A stretch of DNA of 64,000 nucleotides from Luteococcus sanguinis. Its GTDB lineage: Bacteria > Actinomycetota > Actinomycetes > Propionibacteriales > Propionibacteriaceae. The notes beneath the pieces were generated by a model. The model was not told where the DNA came from and did no database searches. It saw only the letters and a list, made by a program, of their open reading frames with translations. Positions within the stretch are counted from its first letter, which is position 1, and each line of letters opens with the position of its first letter. Shown piece by piece: positions 52,515 to 61,565 of this stretch. Both the position numbers and the translations under genes were made by a program. The DNA lies in assembly GCF_039527675.1 (NCBI RefSeq), contig NZ_BAAAKI010000002.1, forward strand, positions 124,001 to 188,000, given 5' to 3'.

Positions 52515-53627
52515 ATGTCAGGACCGAACACGAACTACGACCCCGTCCAGGTCACACCGCTGAAGTCCGACTCCGTCGACCAGATGGTCGCCGAGGCACT
52601 GGCAGCCGTCGAGGCCGCCAGCACCAGCGCCGAGCTGAAGCAGGCCCGCCTCGACCACGCCGGCGACAAGTCGCCGATCGCGCTGGCCAACCGCGAGATC
52701 GGCGCGCTGCCCCCGCAGGCCCGCAAGGAGGCCGGTGCCCGCATCGGCAAGGCCCGCGGCACCATCAACCAGGCCATCGCCGCCCGCCAGCAGGATCTGG
52801 AGGCCGCCGAGCTGACAGCCGCGCTGGCCGCCGAGACCGTCGACGTGACCCTGCCCGTGCGTCTGCACCCCACTGGCGCGCAGCACCCCGTCAACGCGCT
52901 GATGGACCAGATGGCCGACGTCTTCGTCGCGATGGGTTGGGAGGTCGTCGAGGGGCCCGAGGCTGAGGCCGAGTGGTACAACTTCGACGCGCTGAACCTG
53001 CACCCCGAGCACCCGGCCCGCGCCCTGCAGGACACACTGTGGATCGACCCGGTCGAGAACGGTGCGCTGCTGCGCACCGCCACCAGCCCGGTGCAGATCC
53101 GTACCCTGCTCAGCCGTGAGCTGCCGGTCTACGTCGTCAGCCCCGGCAAGGTCTTCCGCGCGGACGAGTACGACGCCACCCACCTGCCGGTCTTCCACCA
53201 GATCGAGGGCCTGTGCGTCGACAAGGGGATCTCGATGGCCCACCTCAAGGGCACCCTGGACCACTTCGCGAAGGCCATGTTCGGCGATGACATCAAGACC
53301 CGGATGCGCCCGCACTACTTCCCCTTCACCGAGCCCAGCGCCGAGGTCGACGTCGAGTGCTTCGTCTGCCACGGCGAGAGCGTGAACAACCCCGAGCGTC
53401 CCTGCCGCACCTGCCGCTCGGAGGGTTGGATCGAGTGGGGCGGCTGCGGTGTGGTGAACCCGCGCGTGCTGGCCGCATGCGGCATCGACACCGAGCTCTA
53501 CTCCGGCTTCGCCTTTGGCATGGGCGTCGACCGCACCGTCATGACCCGCAATTCCGCCCCCGACCTGCGTGACTTCGTCGAGGGTGACATCCGGTTCAGC
53601 CGGTCATTGGTTGGAGGAGCACGATGA
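52515..53627 (+). CDS. pheS: Phenylalanyl-tRNA synthetase alpha subunit
   Basis: A 370-residue catalytic subunit of the alpha2beta2 enzyme. An N-terminal coiled coil is followed by the class II core: motif 2 FRADEYDATHLPVFHQIEGL, and the Phe-binding region GWIEWGGCGVVNPRVL, then motif 3 GFAFGMGVDRTVM. Cys-x2-Cys pairs (CFVCHGE, CRTCRSEGW) suggest a zinc-like knuckle insertion. ATG 52515 with GAGGGG upstream. ATGA overlap with pheT. Confidence 0.94.
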   Translation: MSGPNTNYDPVQVTPLKSDSVDQMVAEALAAVEAASTSAELKQARLDHAGDKSPIALANREIGALPPQARKEAGARIGKARGTINQAIAARQQDLEAAELTAALAAETVDVTLPVRLHPTGAQHPVNALMDQMADVFVAMGWEVVEGPEAEAEWYNFDALNLHPEHPARALQDTLWIDPVENGALLRTATSPVQIRTLLSRELPVYVVSPGKVFRADEYDATHLPVFHQIEGLCVDKGISMAHLKGTLDHFAKAMFGDDIKTRMRPHYFPFTEPSAEVDVECFVCHGESVNNPERPCRTCRSEGWIEWGGCGVVNPRVLAACGIDTELYSGFAFGMGVDRTVMTRNSAPDLRDFVEGDIRFSRSLVGGAR

Positions 53628-56146
53628 AGGCACCGATGAGCTGGCTGCGCGAACTGGTCGCGCTGCCCGAGGGAAACACCACTGCCCAGGTCGCGGACGC
53701 GCTGACCCGCGCCGGGCTGAACGTCGAACGCGTGGAGACGATCGGCGGCGAGGTGAGCGGGCCCGTCGTCGTCGGCCGCGTGCTGGCCTTCACCCCCGAG
53801 CCGCAGAAGAACGGCAAGACCATCAACTGGTGCCGGGTCGACGTCGGCCCCGAGCACAATGATCCCGAGACGACAACTGAGGACGGCACGATCGTGCCCG
53901 CCGGGCGCGGGATCGTCTGCGGCGCGTCCAACTTCGCAGTCGGCGACCTGGTCGTCGTCGCGCTCCCCGGATCCACCCTGCCCGGTGACTTCCAGATCGC
54001 CGCGCGCAAGACCTATGGCCACATCTCCGACGGCATGATGTGCGCCGTCGACGAGCTGGGCCTGGGCGAGGACCACGCCGGCATCATCATCCTGCCCACC
54101 GAGGTGGACGGTGTGTCCGTTCGCCCCGGCATGGACGCCATGTCGGTGCTCGGCGGTGGGGACGAGGTGCTCGAGATCGACGTCACCCCCGACATCGGCT
54201 ACGCGCTGTCGATGCGCGGCATCGCCCGCGAGGTGGCGCAGGCCTTCCACCTGCCCTTCGCCGACCCCTACGCCCGCCCGCTGCCGGCCCCGGCCTCGGA
54301 CGGCCACCCGGTGCGGATCGAATCGCCGAACTGCTCGTCCTTCGTCGCGCTCACCATCACCGGGCTCGACCCGGCCGCCCCCAGTCCCGACTGGATGGCA
54401 CAGCGTCTGGAACGCGCCGGCATGCGGTCGATCTCGCTGCCCGTCGACGTCACCAACTACGTCATGCTCGAATCCGGTCAGCCGCTGCACGCCTACGACG
54501 GCGACAAGCTGCAGGGCGCGATCGTCGTCCGCCAGGCCAGGTCGGGGGAACGGATCACCACCCTGGACGGGCAGGACCGCGCGCTGGACCCCGACGACCT
54601 GCTGATCACCGACGACTCCGGCCCGATCGGCATCGCCGGCATCATGGGCGGCGAGACCACCGAGTTCTCCGACGACACGACCACCGTCGTACTGGAGGCC
54701 GCGCACTTCGACCCGCTGCAGATCGGCCGCGGCCACCGTCGCCACAAGCTGCCCAGCGAGGCGTCCAAGCGCTTCGAGCGCACCGTCGACCCGGCCCTTC
54801 CGTACGCGGCGGCGAACCGCGCCGCCCAGCTGATGGTCACCCACGGCGGCGGCACGCTCAGCCCCGAGCAGACCATCGTCGGCGAGACCCCCGCCATGCC
54901 CCAGCAGCGGATGATGGCCAGCCTGCCTGCCACCGTGCTCGGCGCGCCGGTCACTCGCGAGCAGGTGATCGACATCCTCACCAACTCGGGGGTCAACGTC
55001 ACCGCCATGGGCGACCAGCTGACCCTGGTGCCGCCCACCTGGCGCCCTGACCTGGTCGACGCCTACGACTACGTCGAGGAGGTCGGACGCAAGATCGGTT
55101 TCGACCAGATCCCCTCGATCGTCCCCAGCGCGCCGATCGGGCGTGGGCTGACCGCGCAACAGCGTGGACGTCGCGCTGTGGTGCGGGCCATCGCAGACCT
55201 CGGTTTCACCGAGCTGATCAGCCTGCCCTTCGTCTCGGCGGACGAGGTCGAGCGGATCGCGCCCAATGCCGACGACCCGCGTCGCGAGCTCGTCCGGCTG
55301 GCCAACCCACTGGACGACACGCACGCCTTCCTGCGCCCGAGCCTGCTGCCGGGTCTGTTCCAGGCCATCGCCAAGAACACCTCCCGTTCGCTGGACGACC
55401 TGGCCCTGTTCGAGGTCGGGAACTGCTTCAGGGCGGGCTCGCCGCAAGCCGCCCCACGTCCGAGCGTCGCCCAGCGTCCCTCGGACCACGAACTGGCCGG
55501 CCTGCAGGCCGCGCTGCCCGACCAGGGCACCCTCGTGGCTGGCGTCGTGACGGGCAACTGGCTGCCGGCCAGCTGGCAGGGTCCGGCCGTCAAGGCCGAC
55601 TGGACCCACGTCGTGGCGCTGGTCGACCAGGCTGCCGCCAGTCTGGGCGCCACGGTCCAGCGGCGCGCCGCCGACACCAGCCCATGGCACCCGGGCCGCT
55701 GCGCAGCCCTGGTGGTCGACGGCACCGTGATCGGCCACGCGGGCGAGCTGCACCCCCAGGTCATCAAGGCATTCGGGCTCCCCGCGCGCACCTGCGCGGT
55801 CGAGTTCGACCTGTCGATGCTGCTGGCCGCCGCCCCCGGGCCGGGTGTGATCGCCGCCCTGTCCAGCTTCCCGCTGGCCAAGGAGGACGTCGCGCTGGTC
55901 GTCGACGAGCAGGTGACCCAGGCCGAGGTCCGCGCCGCACTCATCGAGGGTGCGGGTGAACTGCTGGAGAGCTGCGAGCTCTTCGACATCTACCGCGGCC
56001 CCCAAGTGGGCGAGGGCAAGAAGTCGTTGGCCTTCGCACTGCACTTCCGCGGGGACAAGACGCTGAAGGACACCGAGGCGGCCCAGGCCCGCGAGGCTGC
56101 CGTCACGGTGGCCGCGGAGCGCTGCGGCGCGGTACAGCGCGCCTGA
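53624..56146 (+). CDS. pheT: Phenylalanyl-tRNA synthetase beta subunit
   Basis: An 840-residue subunit: N-terminal B1 part (MKAPMSWLRELVALPEG), a tRNA-binding OB domain (VVVGRVLAFTPEPQKNGKTINWCRVDVG, GIVCGASNFAVGDLVVVALPGS), B3/B4 editing region with YVMLESGQPLHAYD, B5, a degenerate class II core (EEVGRKIGFDQIPSIVPS) and the C-terminal anticodon-binding ferredoxin-like domain. It starts in the pheS stop. Confidence 0.95.
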   Translation: MKAPMSWLRELVALPEGNTTAQVADALTRAGLNVERVETIGGEVSGPVVVGRVLAFTPEPQKNGKTINWCRVDVGPEHNDPETTTEDGTIVPAGRGIVCGASNFAVGDLVVVALPGSTLPGDFQIAARKTYGHISDGMMCAVDELGLGEDHAGIIILPTEVDGVSVRPGMDAMSVLGGGDEVLEIDVTPDIGYALSMRGIAREVAQAFHLPFADPYARPLPAPASDGHPVRIESPNCSSFVALTITGLDPAAPSPDWMAQRLERAGMRSISLPVDVTNYVMLESGQPLHAYDGDKLQGAIVVRQARSGERITTLDGQDRALDPDDLLITDDSGPIGIAGIMGGETTEFSDDTTTVVLEAAHFDPLQIGRGHRRHKLPSEASKRFERTVDPALPYAAANRAAQLMVTHGGGTLSPEQTIVGETPAMPQQRMMASLPATVLGAPVTREQVIDILTNSGVNVTAMGDQLTLVPPTWRPDLVDAYDYVEEVGRKIGFDQIPSIVPSAPIGRGLTAQQRGRRAVVRAIADLGFTELISLPFVSADEVERIAPNADDPRRELVRLANPLDDTHAFLRPSLLPGLFQAIAKNTSRSLDDLALFEVGNCFRAGSPQAAPRPSVAQRPSDHELAGLQAALPDQGTLVAGVVTGNWLPASWQGPAVKADWTHVVALVDQAAASLGATVQRRAADTSPWHPGRCAALVVDGTVIGHAGELHPQVIKAFGLPARTCAVEFDLSMLLAAAPGPGVIAALSSFPLAKEDVALVVDEQVTQAEVRAALIEGAGELLESCELFDIYRGPQVGEGKKSLAFALHFRGDKTLKDTEAAQAREAAVTVAAERCGAVQRA

Positions 56147-56147
56147 G

Positions 56148-56681
56148 GTGTCCCTCGACCGCGCCGACGTCGTCGAGGCCGCGCTCGTCATCCTGGACGA
56201 GTACGGCCTCGGCGACCTGTCCATGCGCCGGATCGCCGACACCCTCGGGGTGAAGGCGGGTGCGATCTACTGGCACCTGCCCAACAAGCAGACCCTGTTG
56301 GCCGCGGTCTCCGACCGGATCCTCACCGAGGTCGGGACGGAGGCCGCCGCCCCCAGCGATTGGGCGCACCGGTTGCGCGACGTCCTGCTGGCCCACCGGG
56401 ACTCCGCCGAGCTGGTTTCCTCCGCGCTGGCCAGCCGGCTGGGGGATGTGGACGCGATCGCAGTCCCGCGGCAGTTGGTGATGGTCGACGGCATCGACGA
56501 GGTCCGTGCCGGGCACGTGGCTCGGGCTCTGCTCCATTTGGTGCTCGGTCACGTCGTCGAGGAACAGAACGCCCAGACGCTCGCTCGCCTTGGGCTGATC
56601 GATGTCGACCCCCTTGACAACGCCGCCTTCGAGGTGGCCGTCGACCTGTTCGTCCGCGGTCTTGAGGTGCTGACGGAATAG
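56148..56681 (+). CDS. TetR-family transcriptional regulator
   Basis: A 177-residue regulator. The N-terminal helix-turn-helix is DLSMRRIADTLGVKAGAIYWHLPNKQTLLAAV; the C-terminal helices resemble the TetR_C tetracycline-type ligand domain. It starts with GTG 2 bases after pheT and its TAG lies within the first ARG box of the arg operon. Ligand and target genes unknown. It is unlikely to control arginine synthesis, which has its own repressor downstream. Confidence 0.88.
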   Translation: MSLDRADVVEAALVILDEYGLGDLSMRRIADTLGVKAGAIYWHLPNKQTLLAAVSDRILTEVGTEAAAPSDWAHRLRDVLLAHRDSAELVSSALASRLGDVDAIAVPRQLVMVDGIDEVRAGHVARALLHLVLGHVVEEQNAQTLARLGLIDVDPLDNAAFEVAVDLFVRGLEVLTE

Positions 56682-56708
56682 TTATTCCAAACGTGGCATA
56701 CTTATGCC
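56675..56708. promoter_or_regulatory. Two tandem ARG boxes (ArgR operator)
   Basis: GGAATA-GT-TATTCC (56675-56688) and GGCATA-CT-TATGCC (56695-56708) are perfect palindromes with the same 6-2-6 layout, and their centres are exactly 20 bp apart. They match the ARG box half-sites (TGAATA.. or TGCATA..) and the two-box spacing used by hexameric ArgR. The second box covers the CATACT -10 (56697-56702), which is 7 bases before the argC ATG, so binding would block the promoter. Confidence 0.75.
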
Positions 56709-56709
56709 C

Positions 56710-57741
56710 ATGACGTTCTCCGTAGCTGTGGCCGGTTGCACCGGCTATGCCGGTGGTGAGGTGCTGCGCCTCCTGCTCGGCCACCCCGAGGTCTCGATCG
56801 GCAACCTGACGGCGGGTTCCAGCGCGGGGACGCATCTGGGCCAGCACCAGCCACACCTGGTCCCGCTGGCCGATCGAGAGGTGCTCGAAACCACCGCCGA
56901 GAACCTCGCCGGTCACGACATCGTCTTTCTTGCCCTGCCGCACGGCACCTCCGGCGCGGTCGCGGCTCTACTGCCCGACGAGGTCCTGGTCGTCGACTGC
57001 GGTGCCGACTTCCGACTGGCCGACCCGCAGATGTGGCTGAAGTACTACAAGTCCGAGCATGCGGGCACCTGGCCCTACGGCCTGCCCGAACTGCCCGGCC
57101 AGCGCGAGACGCTCGCGAGCACCCGCCGGATCGCTGTCCCCGGCTGCTACCCGACCACCGGCACCCTGGCTCTGCTGCCCGCCCTGACCGCTGGCCTGGT
57201 CACCGGACGTGATGTCGTCGTGGCAGCCGCCTCCGGGTCGTCCGGTGCCGGCAAGGGACTCAAGCCCAACCTGCTGGGCGCGGAGTTGTTCGGTTCCGCG
57301 TCGGCCTACGGCGTGGGTGGCGTCCATCGGCACACCCCCGAACTGCTGCAGAACTTCACGCGTCTGGGTGCCGATGCTCCCACCGTCAGCTTCACCCCGC
57401 TGCTGGTGCCGATGAGCCGCGGGATCCTCGCCGTGGTCACCGCCCCCGTCGTCGACGGGGTCACCGAGGCCGACGTGCGCGCGGCCTACGAGCAGGCCTA
57501 TGCCGATGAACCCTTCGTCCACGTGCTCCCGGCGGGGCAGTGGCCCCAGTCGCAGCACGTGGTCGGGTCGAATGCCGTCCATGTCAACGCAACCCTCGAC
57601 CCCGATGTCGGACGCATCATCGCCATCGCCACCTTGGACAACCTGTGCAAGGGCACCGCCGGTGGCGCCATCCAGTCCATGAACCTCGCGCTCGGCCTGC
57701 CCGAGGGCACCGGCCTCACCTCGATCGGAGTCGCGCCGTGA
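56710..57741 (+). CDS. argC: N-acetyl-gamma-glutamyl-phosphate reductase
   Basis: A 343-residue NADPH-dependent enzyme, third step of arginine synthesis. Nucleotide fold VAVAGCTGYAGGEVLRLL, the catalytic Cys in VAVPGCYPTTG and the segment NLCKGTAGGAIQSMNLALGL are conserved. The start at ATG 56710 is favoured over 56704 because CATACT plus 7 bases fits leaderless initiation. Overlaps argJ by GTGA. Confidence 0.95.
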   Translation: MTFSVAVAGCTGYAGGEVLRLLLGHPEVSIGNLTAGSSAGTHLGQHQPHLVPLADREVLETTAENLAGHDIVFLALPHGTSGAVAALLPDEVLVVDCGADFRLADPQMWLKYYKSEHAGTWPYGLPELPGQRETLASTRRIAVPGCYPTTGTLALLPALTAGLVTGRDVVVAAASGSSGAGKGLKPNLLGAELFGSASAYGVGGVHRHTPELLQNFTRLGADAPTVSFTPLLVPMSRGILAVVTAPVVDGVTEADVRAAYEQAYADEPFVHVLPAGQWPQSQHVVGSNAVHVNATLDPDVGRIIAIATLDNLCKGTAGGAIQSMNLALGLPEGTGLTSIGVAP

Positions 57742-58931
57742 TCGCCAACCCCTACCAGCTTCCGCTCGACCAGACCGGTTCGGTCACCACACCGAAGGGC
57801 TTCCGTGCCGCCGGCATCGCCGCTGGCATCAAGGCATCCGGCAATCCCGACCTGGCACTGGTCGTCAACGACGGCCCGTCCTTCGACGCCGCTGCGGTCT
57901 TCACCTCAAACCGGATCTTCGCCGCACCGGTCGCGTGGTCACGGGGTGTCACCGCTGACGGCTACGTCAAGGCCGTCGTCCTCAACTCCGGCGGCGCCAA
58001 CGCTTGCACCGGCCCCGACGGCCTGCGGGACGCGATCAAGACCGCCACCGCCGTCGCTGGCGAGATCGACGCAGCCGTGATGGACGTCGCGGTCTGCTCC
58101 ACCGGCCTGATCGGCGTCCGGTTGCCGATGGACAAGCTGCTGCCCGGCGTCAGCGCCGCCGCCGCCGCGCTGTCCGCCGACGGCGGTGCTGATGCCGCGC
58201 GCGCCATCATGACCACCGACACCGTGCCCAAGACCGCCTCCTACACCTCCCCTGATGGCTGGAGCATCGGTGGCATGGCCAAGGGCGCCGGCATGCTGGC
58301 CCCGGCCCTGGCCACGATGCTGGTCGTGATCACCACCGACGCGCAGGTGCGTCCGCTGGCCCTCGACAAGGCACTGCGTGCCGCCACCGTGGTCAGCTTC
58401 GACCGGGTCGACTCCGACGGATGCCAGTCCACTAACGACACCGTGATCTGCCTGGCCAACGGTGCCAGCGGCATGCAGCCGCTCCCGGACGAGTTCGTCC
58501 AGGCGCTGTCTGCCGTGTGCGCCGACCTGGGCCTGCAGCTGCTGGCCGATGCCGAGGGAGCCGCGCACGACATCGCGATCCACGTCACCGGGGCCGCCAC
58601 CGAGTCCGACGCGCTCGAGGTCGGTCGCTCGATCGCCCGCAACAACCTGTTCAAGTGCGCCATCTTCGGCAACGACCCGAACTGGGGCCGGGTGCTGGCC
58701 GCGCTCGGCACCACCACCGCGGTCTACGATCCCGACCAGCTGGACGTGAGCTTCAACGGCGTCATGGTCTACCGCCAGGGCGCGCTGGGGGAGGACCGCT
58801 CGAACGTCGACCTGACCCCGCGCACCGTCGAGATCGTCGTCGACCTGCACGCCGGCAGCCACCAGGCCACCATCTGGACCAACGACCTGACGTACGACTA
58901 CGTCAAGGAGAACGCGGAGTACTCCTCATGA
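57738..58931 (+). CDS. argJ: Bifunctional glutamate/ornithine acetyltransferase ArgJ
   Basis: A 397-residue enzyme that recycles the acetyl group from N-acetylornithine to glutamate. It self-cleaves before a Thr in the segment KGAGMLAPALATMLVV, which is intact here; the C-terminal half has RNNLFKCAIFGNDPNWGRVLAALG. Presence of argJ allows the cyclic pathway. GTG start in the argC stop; ATGA with argB. Confidence 0.95.
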   Translation: MIANPYQLPLDQTGSVTTPKGFRAAGIAAGIKASGNPDLALVVNDGPSFDAAAVFTSNRIFAAPVAWSRGVTADGYVKAVVLNSGGANACTGPDGLRDAIKTATAVAGEIDAAVMDVAVCSTGLIGVRLPMDKLLPGVSAAAAALSADGGADAARAIMTTDTVPKTASYTSPDGWSIGGMAKGAGMLAPALATMLVVITTDAQVRPLALDKALRAATVVSFDRVDSDGCQSTNDTVICLANGASGMQPLPDEFVQALSAVCADLGLQLLADAEGAAHDIAIHVTGAATESDALEVGRSIARNNLFKCAIFGNDPNWGRVLAALGTTTAVYDPDQLDVSFNGVMVYRQGALGEDRSNVDLTPRTVEIVVDLHAGSHQATIWTNDLTYDYVKENAEYSS

Positions 58932-59839
58932 GCAAGGCACGCGCCGTCGACACCGAAGCGCTCGTCACCAAGGCCTCCACCTTGATCGAGGCACTGCCCT
59001 GGCTGGCGCAGTACGCGGGCAAGGTCGTCGTGATCAAGTACGGCGGCAATGCCATGATCAACGAGGAGTTGAAGCACGCCTTCGCCGAGGACATCGTCTT
59101 CCTGCGCCGCTGCGGCGTCCGTCCGGTCGTCGTCCACGGCGGCGGCCCACAGATCTCGTCCATGCTCAAGCGCCTGGACATCACCAGCGAGTTCCGGGGT
59201 GGGTTGCGCGTGACCACCCCCGAGGCGATGGACGTGGTGCGGATGGTGCTGGTCGGCCAGGTCGGGCGCGAACTCGTCGGCCTGATCAATGCCCACGGCC
59301 CCTTCGCGGTTGGCATGTCCGGTGAGGACGGTGGCCTGTTCACCGCCAAGCGTCGTGGCGTCGAGGTGGATGGTGAGGACGTCGACCTCGGACTGGTCGG
59401 CGACGTCGCGAGCGTCAACCCTGCTGCGGTACTGGATTTGATCGATGCCGGCCGGATCCCGGTCGTGGCCACCGTCGCACCGGACAAGAGGGGCGACGTG
59501 CACAACGTCAACGCCGACACCGCGGCCGCCGCGCTGGCCGTCGCGCTCAAGGCCGAGCGCCTGGTGATGCTCACCGACGTGGCTGGACTGTACGCCGACT
59601 GGCCCAACTCCGAGGAGGTGGTCACCCAGATCACCGCCACCGAGCTCAAGGAGCTTCTGCCCAGCCTGGAGTCGGGCATGCGCCCGAAGATGGAGGCCTG
59701 CCTGAAGGCGGTGCAGGGCAAGGTTCCGCGCGCCACCGTCATCGACGGACGGGTGCAGCACTCGCTCTTGTTGGAGGTCTTCACCGACGACGGTTTGGGC
59801 ACCATGGTGATCGCCGACGCCACCAAGAAGGAGAAGTGA
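58928..59839 (+). CDS. argB: Acetylglutamate kinase
   Basis: A 303-residue amino-acid kinase that phosphorylates N-acetylglutamate. Motifs VVIKYGGNAM, RPVVVHGGGPQIS and VNADTAAAALAVALKAERLVMLTDVAGL are present. Length and N-terminal helix fit the arginine-inhibited hexameric type. ATG overlaps the argJ stop. Confidence 0.95.
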   Translation: MSKARAVDTEALVTKASTLIEALPWLAQYAGKVVVIKYGGNAMINEELKHAFAEDIVFLRRCGVRPVVVHGGGPQISSMLKRLDITSEFRGGLRVTTPEAMDVVRMVLVGQVGRELVGLINAHGPFAVGMSGEDGGLFTAKRRGVEVDGEDVDLGLVGDVASVNPAAVLDLIDAGRIPVVATVAPDKRGDVHNVNADTAAAALAVALKAERLVMLTDVAGLYADWPNSEEVVTQITATELKELLPSLESGMRPKMEACLKAVQGKVPRATVIDGRVQHSLLLEVFTDDGLGTMVIADATKKEK

Positions 59840-61065
59840 TGGCCGAGCTGTCCACCCCCGCCGCCACCCAGGCCGTTGGACAGGCCGAACTGGTCCGCCG
59901 CTACGGCGAGGTGATGATGAACACCTTTGGCGCCCCGAAGCGTGTCTTCGTACGCGGCGAGGGGGTCCACGTCTGGGACGCCGATGGCAACCGCTACACC
60001 GACCTGCTGTCCGGTCTGGCCGTCAACGCACTCGGCCACGCCCACCCCGCCGTCCTGTCTGCCATCACATCCCAGCTCGCCACCTTGGGCCACGTCTCCA
60101 ACTTCTTTGCGACGCCCGCCCAGGTGGCCCTGGCCGAGGAACTCGCAGCCATCGCCACCACCAACGCGCCCGGCACACCGGCCAAGGTCTTCTTCACCAA
60201 CTCCGGTACCGAGGCCAACGAGGCCGCCTTCAAGGCCACCCGCCTGACCGGGCGCACGAAGATCATCGCCCTGGAGGGTTCCTTCCACGGTCGGACGATG
60301 GGTGCGCTGGCCATCACCTCTAACCCGAAGTACCGCGAGCCCTTCGAACCGCTGCCCGGGGACGTCACCTTCGTCCCCTTCGGTGACCTCGGGGCACTGC
60401 GCGCCGCCGTGGATGACCAGACGGCAGCAGTGGTCCTCGAGACCGTGCAGGGTGAGAACGGTGTCGTCCCTCTCCCGGACGGCTATCTGGCCGCCGCCCG
60501 CGAACTGAGTTCCGCGCACGGCGCGCTGCTGTGGATCGACGAGGTGCAGACCGGCATGGGACGCTGCGGCGCCTGGCTCGCGCACCTTCCCTCCGGCATC
60601 ACCGCTGACCTGGTGACCATCGCCAAGGGTCTTGGCAATGGCTTCCCGATCGGTGCCTGCGTGGCGACCGGCCCTGCCGCCGAGTTGTTGCAGCCCGGCA
60701 GCCACGGCTCCACCTTTGGCGGCAATCCCGTTGCAGCCATCGCCGGGCTGGCGGTGATCGGGGTGATCAAGCGCGACGGCCTGCTCGAGCACGTGAACGA
60801 GATGGGGGCCTACCTCACCGAGGTGGTGCAGGCGCTGGGGCACCCAGCCATCGACCACGTCCGTGGGCAAGGGCTGTTGCGTGGCATCGTCCTGGCTGAC
60901 GACCGGGCGGCTGCGGTCGCCGATGCCGTGCTGGATGCGGGCTTCATCGTCAACGCCCCTCGGCCGAATGTGCTGCGCGTCGCCCCGCCCTTGGTCGTCC
61001 AGACCGAGCACCTGGATGCCCTGGTCGCGGCCCTGCCCGCCGCCCTGGACGGGGCCCGCCCGTGA
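59839..61065 (+). CDS. argD: Acetylornithine aminotransferase
   Basis: A 408-residue PLP enzyme making N-acetylornithine. The PLP Lys is in VTIAKGLGNGFPIGA, with FFTNSGTEANEAAFK and LLWIDEVQTGMGRCG. ATG 59839 (AAGGAG 5 bases before) is preferred to GTG 59836. Followed directly by argR; argF, often at this place, is absent. Confidence 0.95.
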   Translation: MAELSTPAATQAVGQAELVRRYGEVMMNTFGAPKRVFVRGEGVHVWDADGNRYTDLLSGLAVNALGHAHPAVLSAITSQLATLGHVSNFFATPAQVALAEELAAIATTNAPGTPAKVFFTNSGTEANEAAFKATRLTGRTKIIALEGSFHGRTMGALAITSNPKYREPFEPLPGDVTFVPFGDLGALRAAVDDQTAAVVLETVQGENGVVPLPDGYLAAARELSSAHGALLWIDEVQTGMGRCGAWLAHLPSGITADLVTIAKGLGNGFPIGACVATGPAAELLQPGSHGSTFGGNPVAAIAGLAVIGVIKRDGLLEHVNEMGAYLTEVVQALGHPAIDHVRGQGLLRGIVLADDRAAAVADAVLDAGFIVNAPRPNVLRVAPPLVVQTEHLDALVAALPAALDGARP

Positions 61066-61565
61066 CGTCACGCGCCACCCGACAGGCCCGGGTGCTCGCC
61101 CTGGTCGAGGCGGGGGAGGTCTCGTCCCAAGCGGAGCTGGCCGAACTACTGGCCCAAGAGGGCATCTCGGTCAGCCAGGGGACGCTCAGCAAGGATCTGC
61201 TCGAGGTGGGAGCCGTCCGCATCCGGGGCAGCAAGGGCAACCTCGTCTACGCCGCCCCCGGTGCCCCGACCGCCGACTTCGCCGCTGCTGAGGCCAAGCT
61301 CGCGAAGCTGTGCCAGGAGGTGCTGCTGGGGGCGCATGCGTCGACCAATCTCGTCGTCCTGCGCACCCCGCCCGGCGCGGCACAGTACTTCGCCTCTGCG
61401 ATCGACCGCGCGGAGTGGCCCGAGATCATGGGCACCATTGCCGGTGACGACACCGTCCTGCTGATCGCGCAGGCACCCGATGGCGGCGACGACCTCGCCG
61501 CCCGGTTCATGGAGATGGGCGGCAGCGGCCGTCCCGTCGAACAGGAAGGAAGCACCAGCGCATGA
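61062..61565 (+). CDS. argR: Arginine repressor ArgR
   Basis: A 167-residue hexameric repressor. The N-terminal winged helix includes AELAELLAQEGISVSQGTLSKDLLEVGAVRI; the C-terminal arginine-binding domain has APDGGDD late in the chain. Its target is very likely the two ARG boxes at the head of this same operon (autoregulation). GTG overlaps the argD stop and its stop overlaps argH. Confidence 0.94.
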   Translation: MTSRATRQARVLALVEAGEVSSQAELAELLAQEGISVSQGTLSKDLLEVGAVRIRGSKGNLVYAAPGAPTADFAAAEAKLAKLCQEVLLGAHASTNLVVLRTPPGAAQYFASAIDRAEWPEIMGTIAGDDTVLLIAQAPDGGDDLAARFMEMGGSGRPVEQEGSTSA

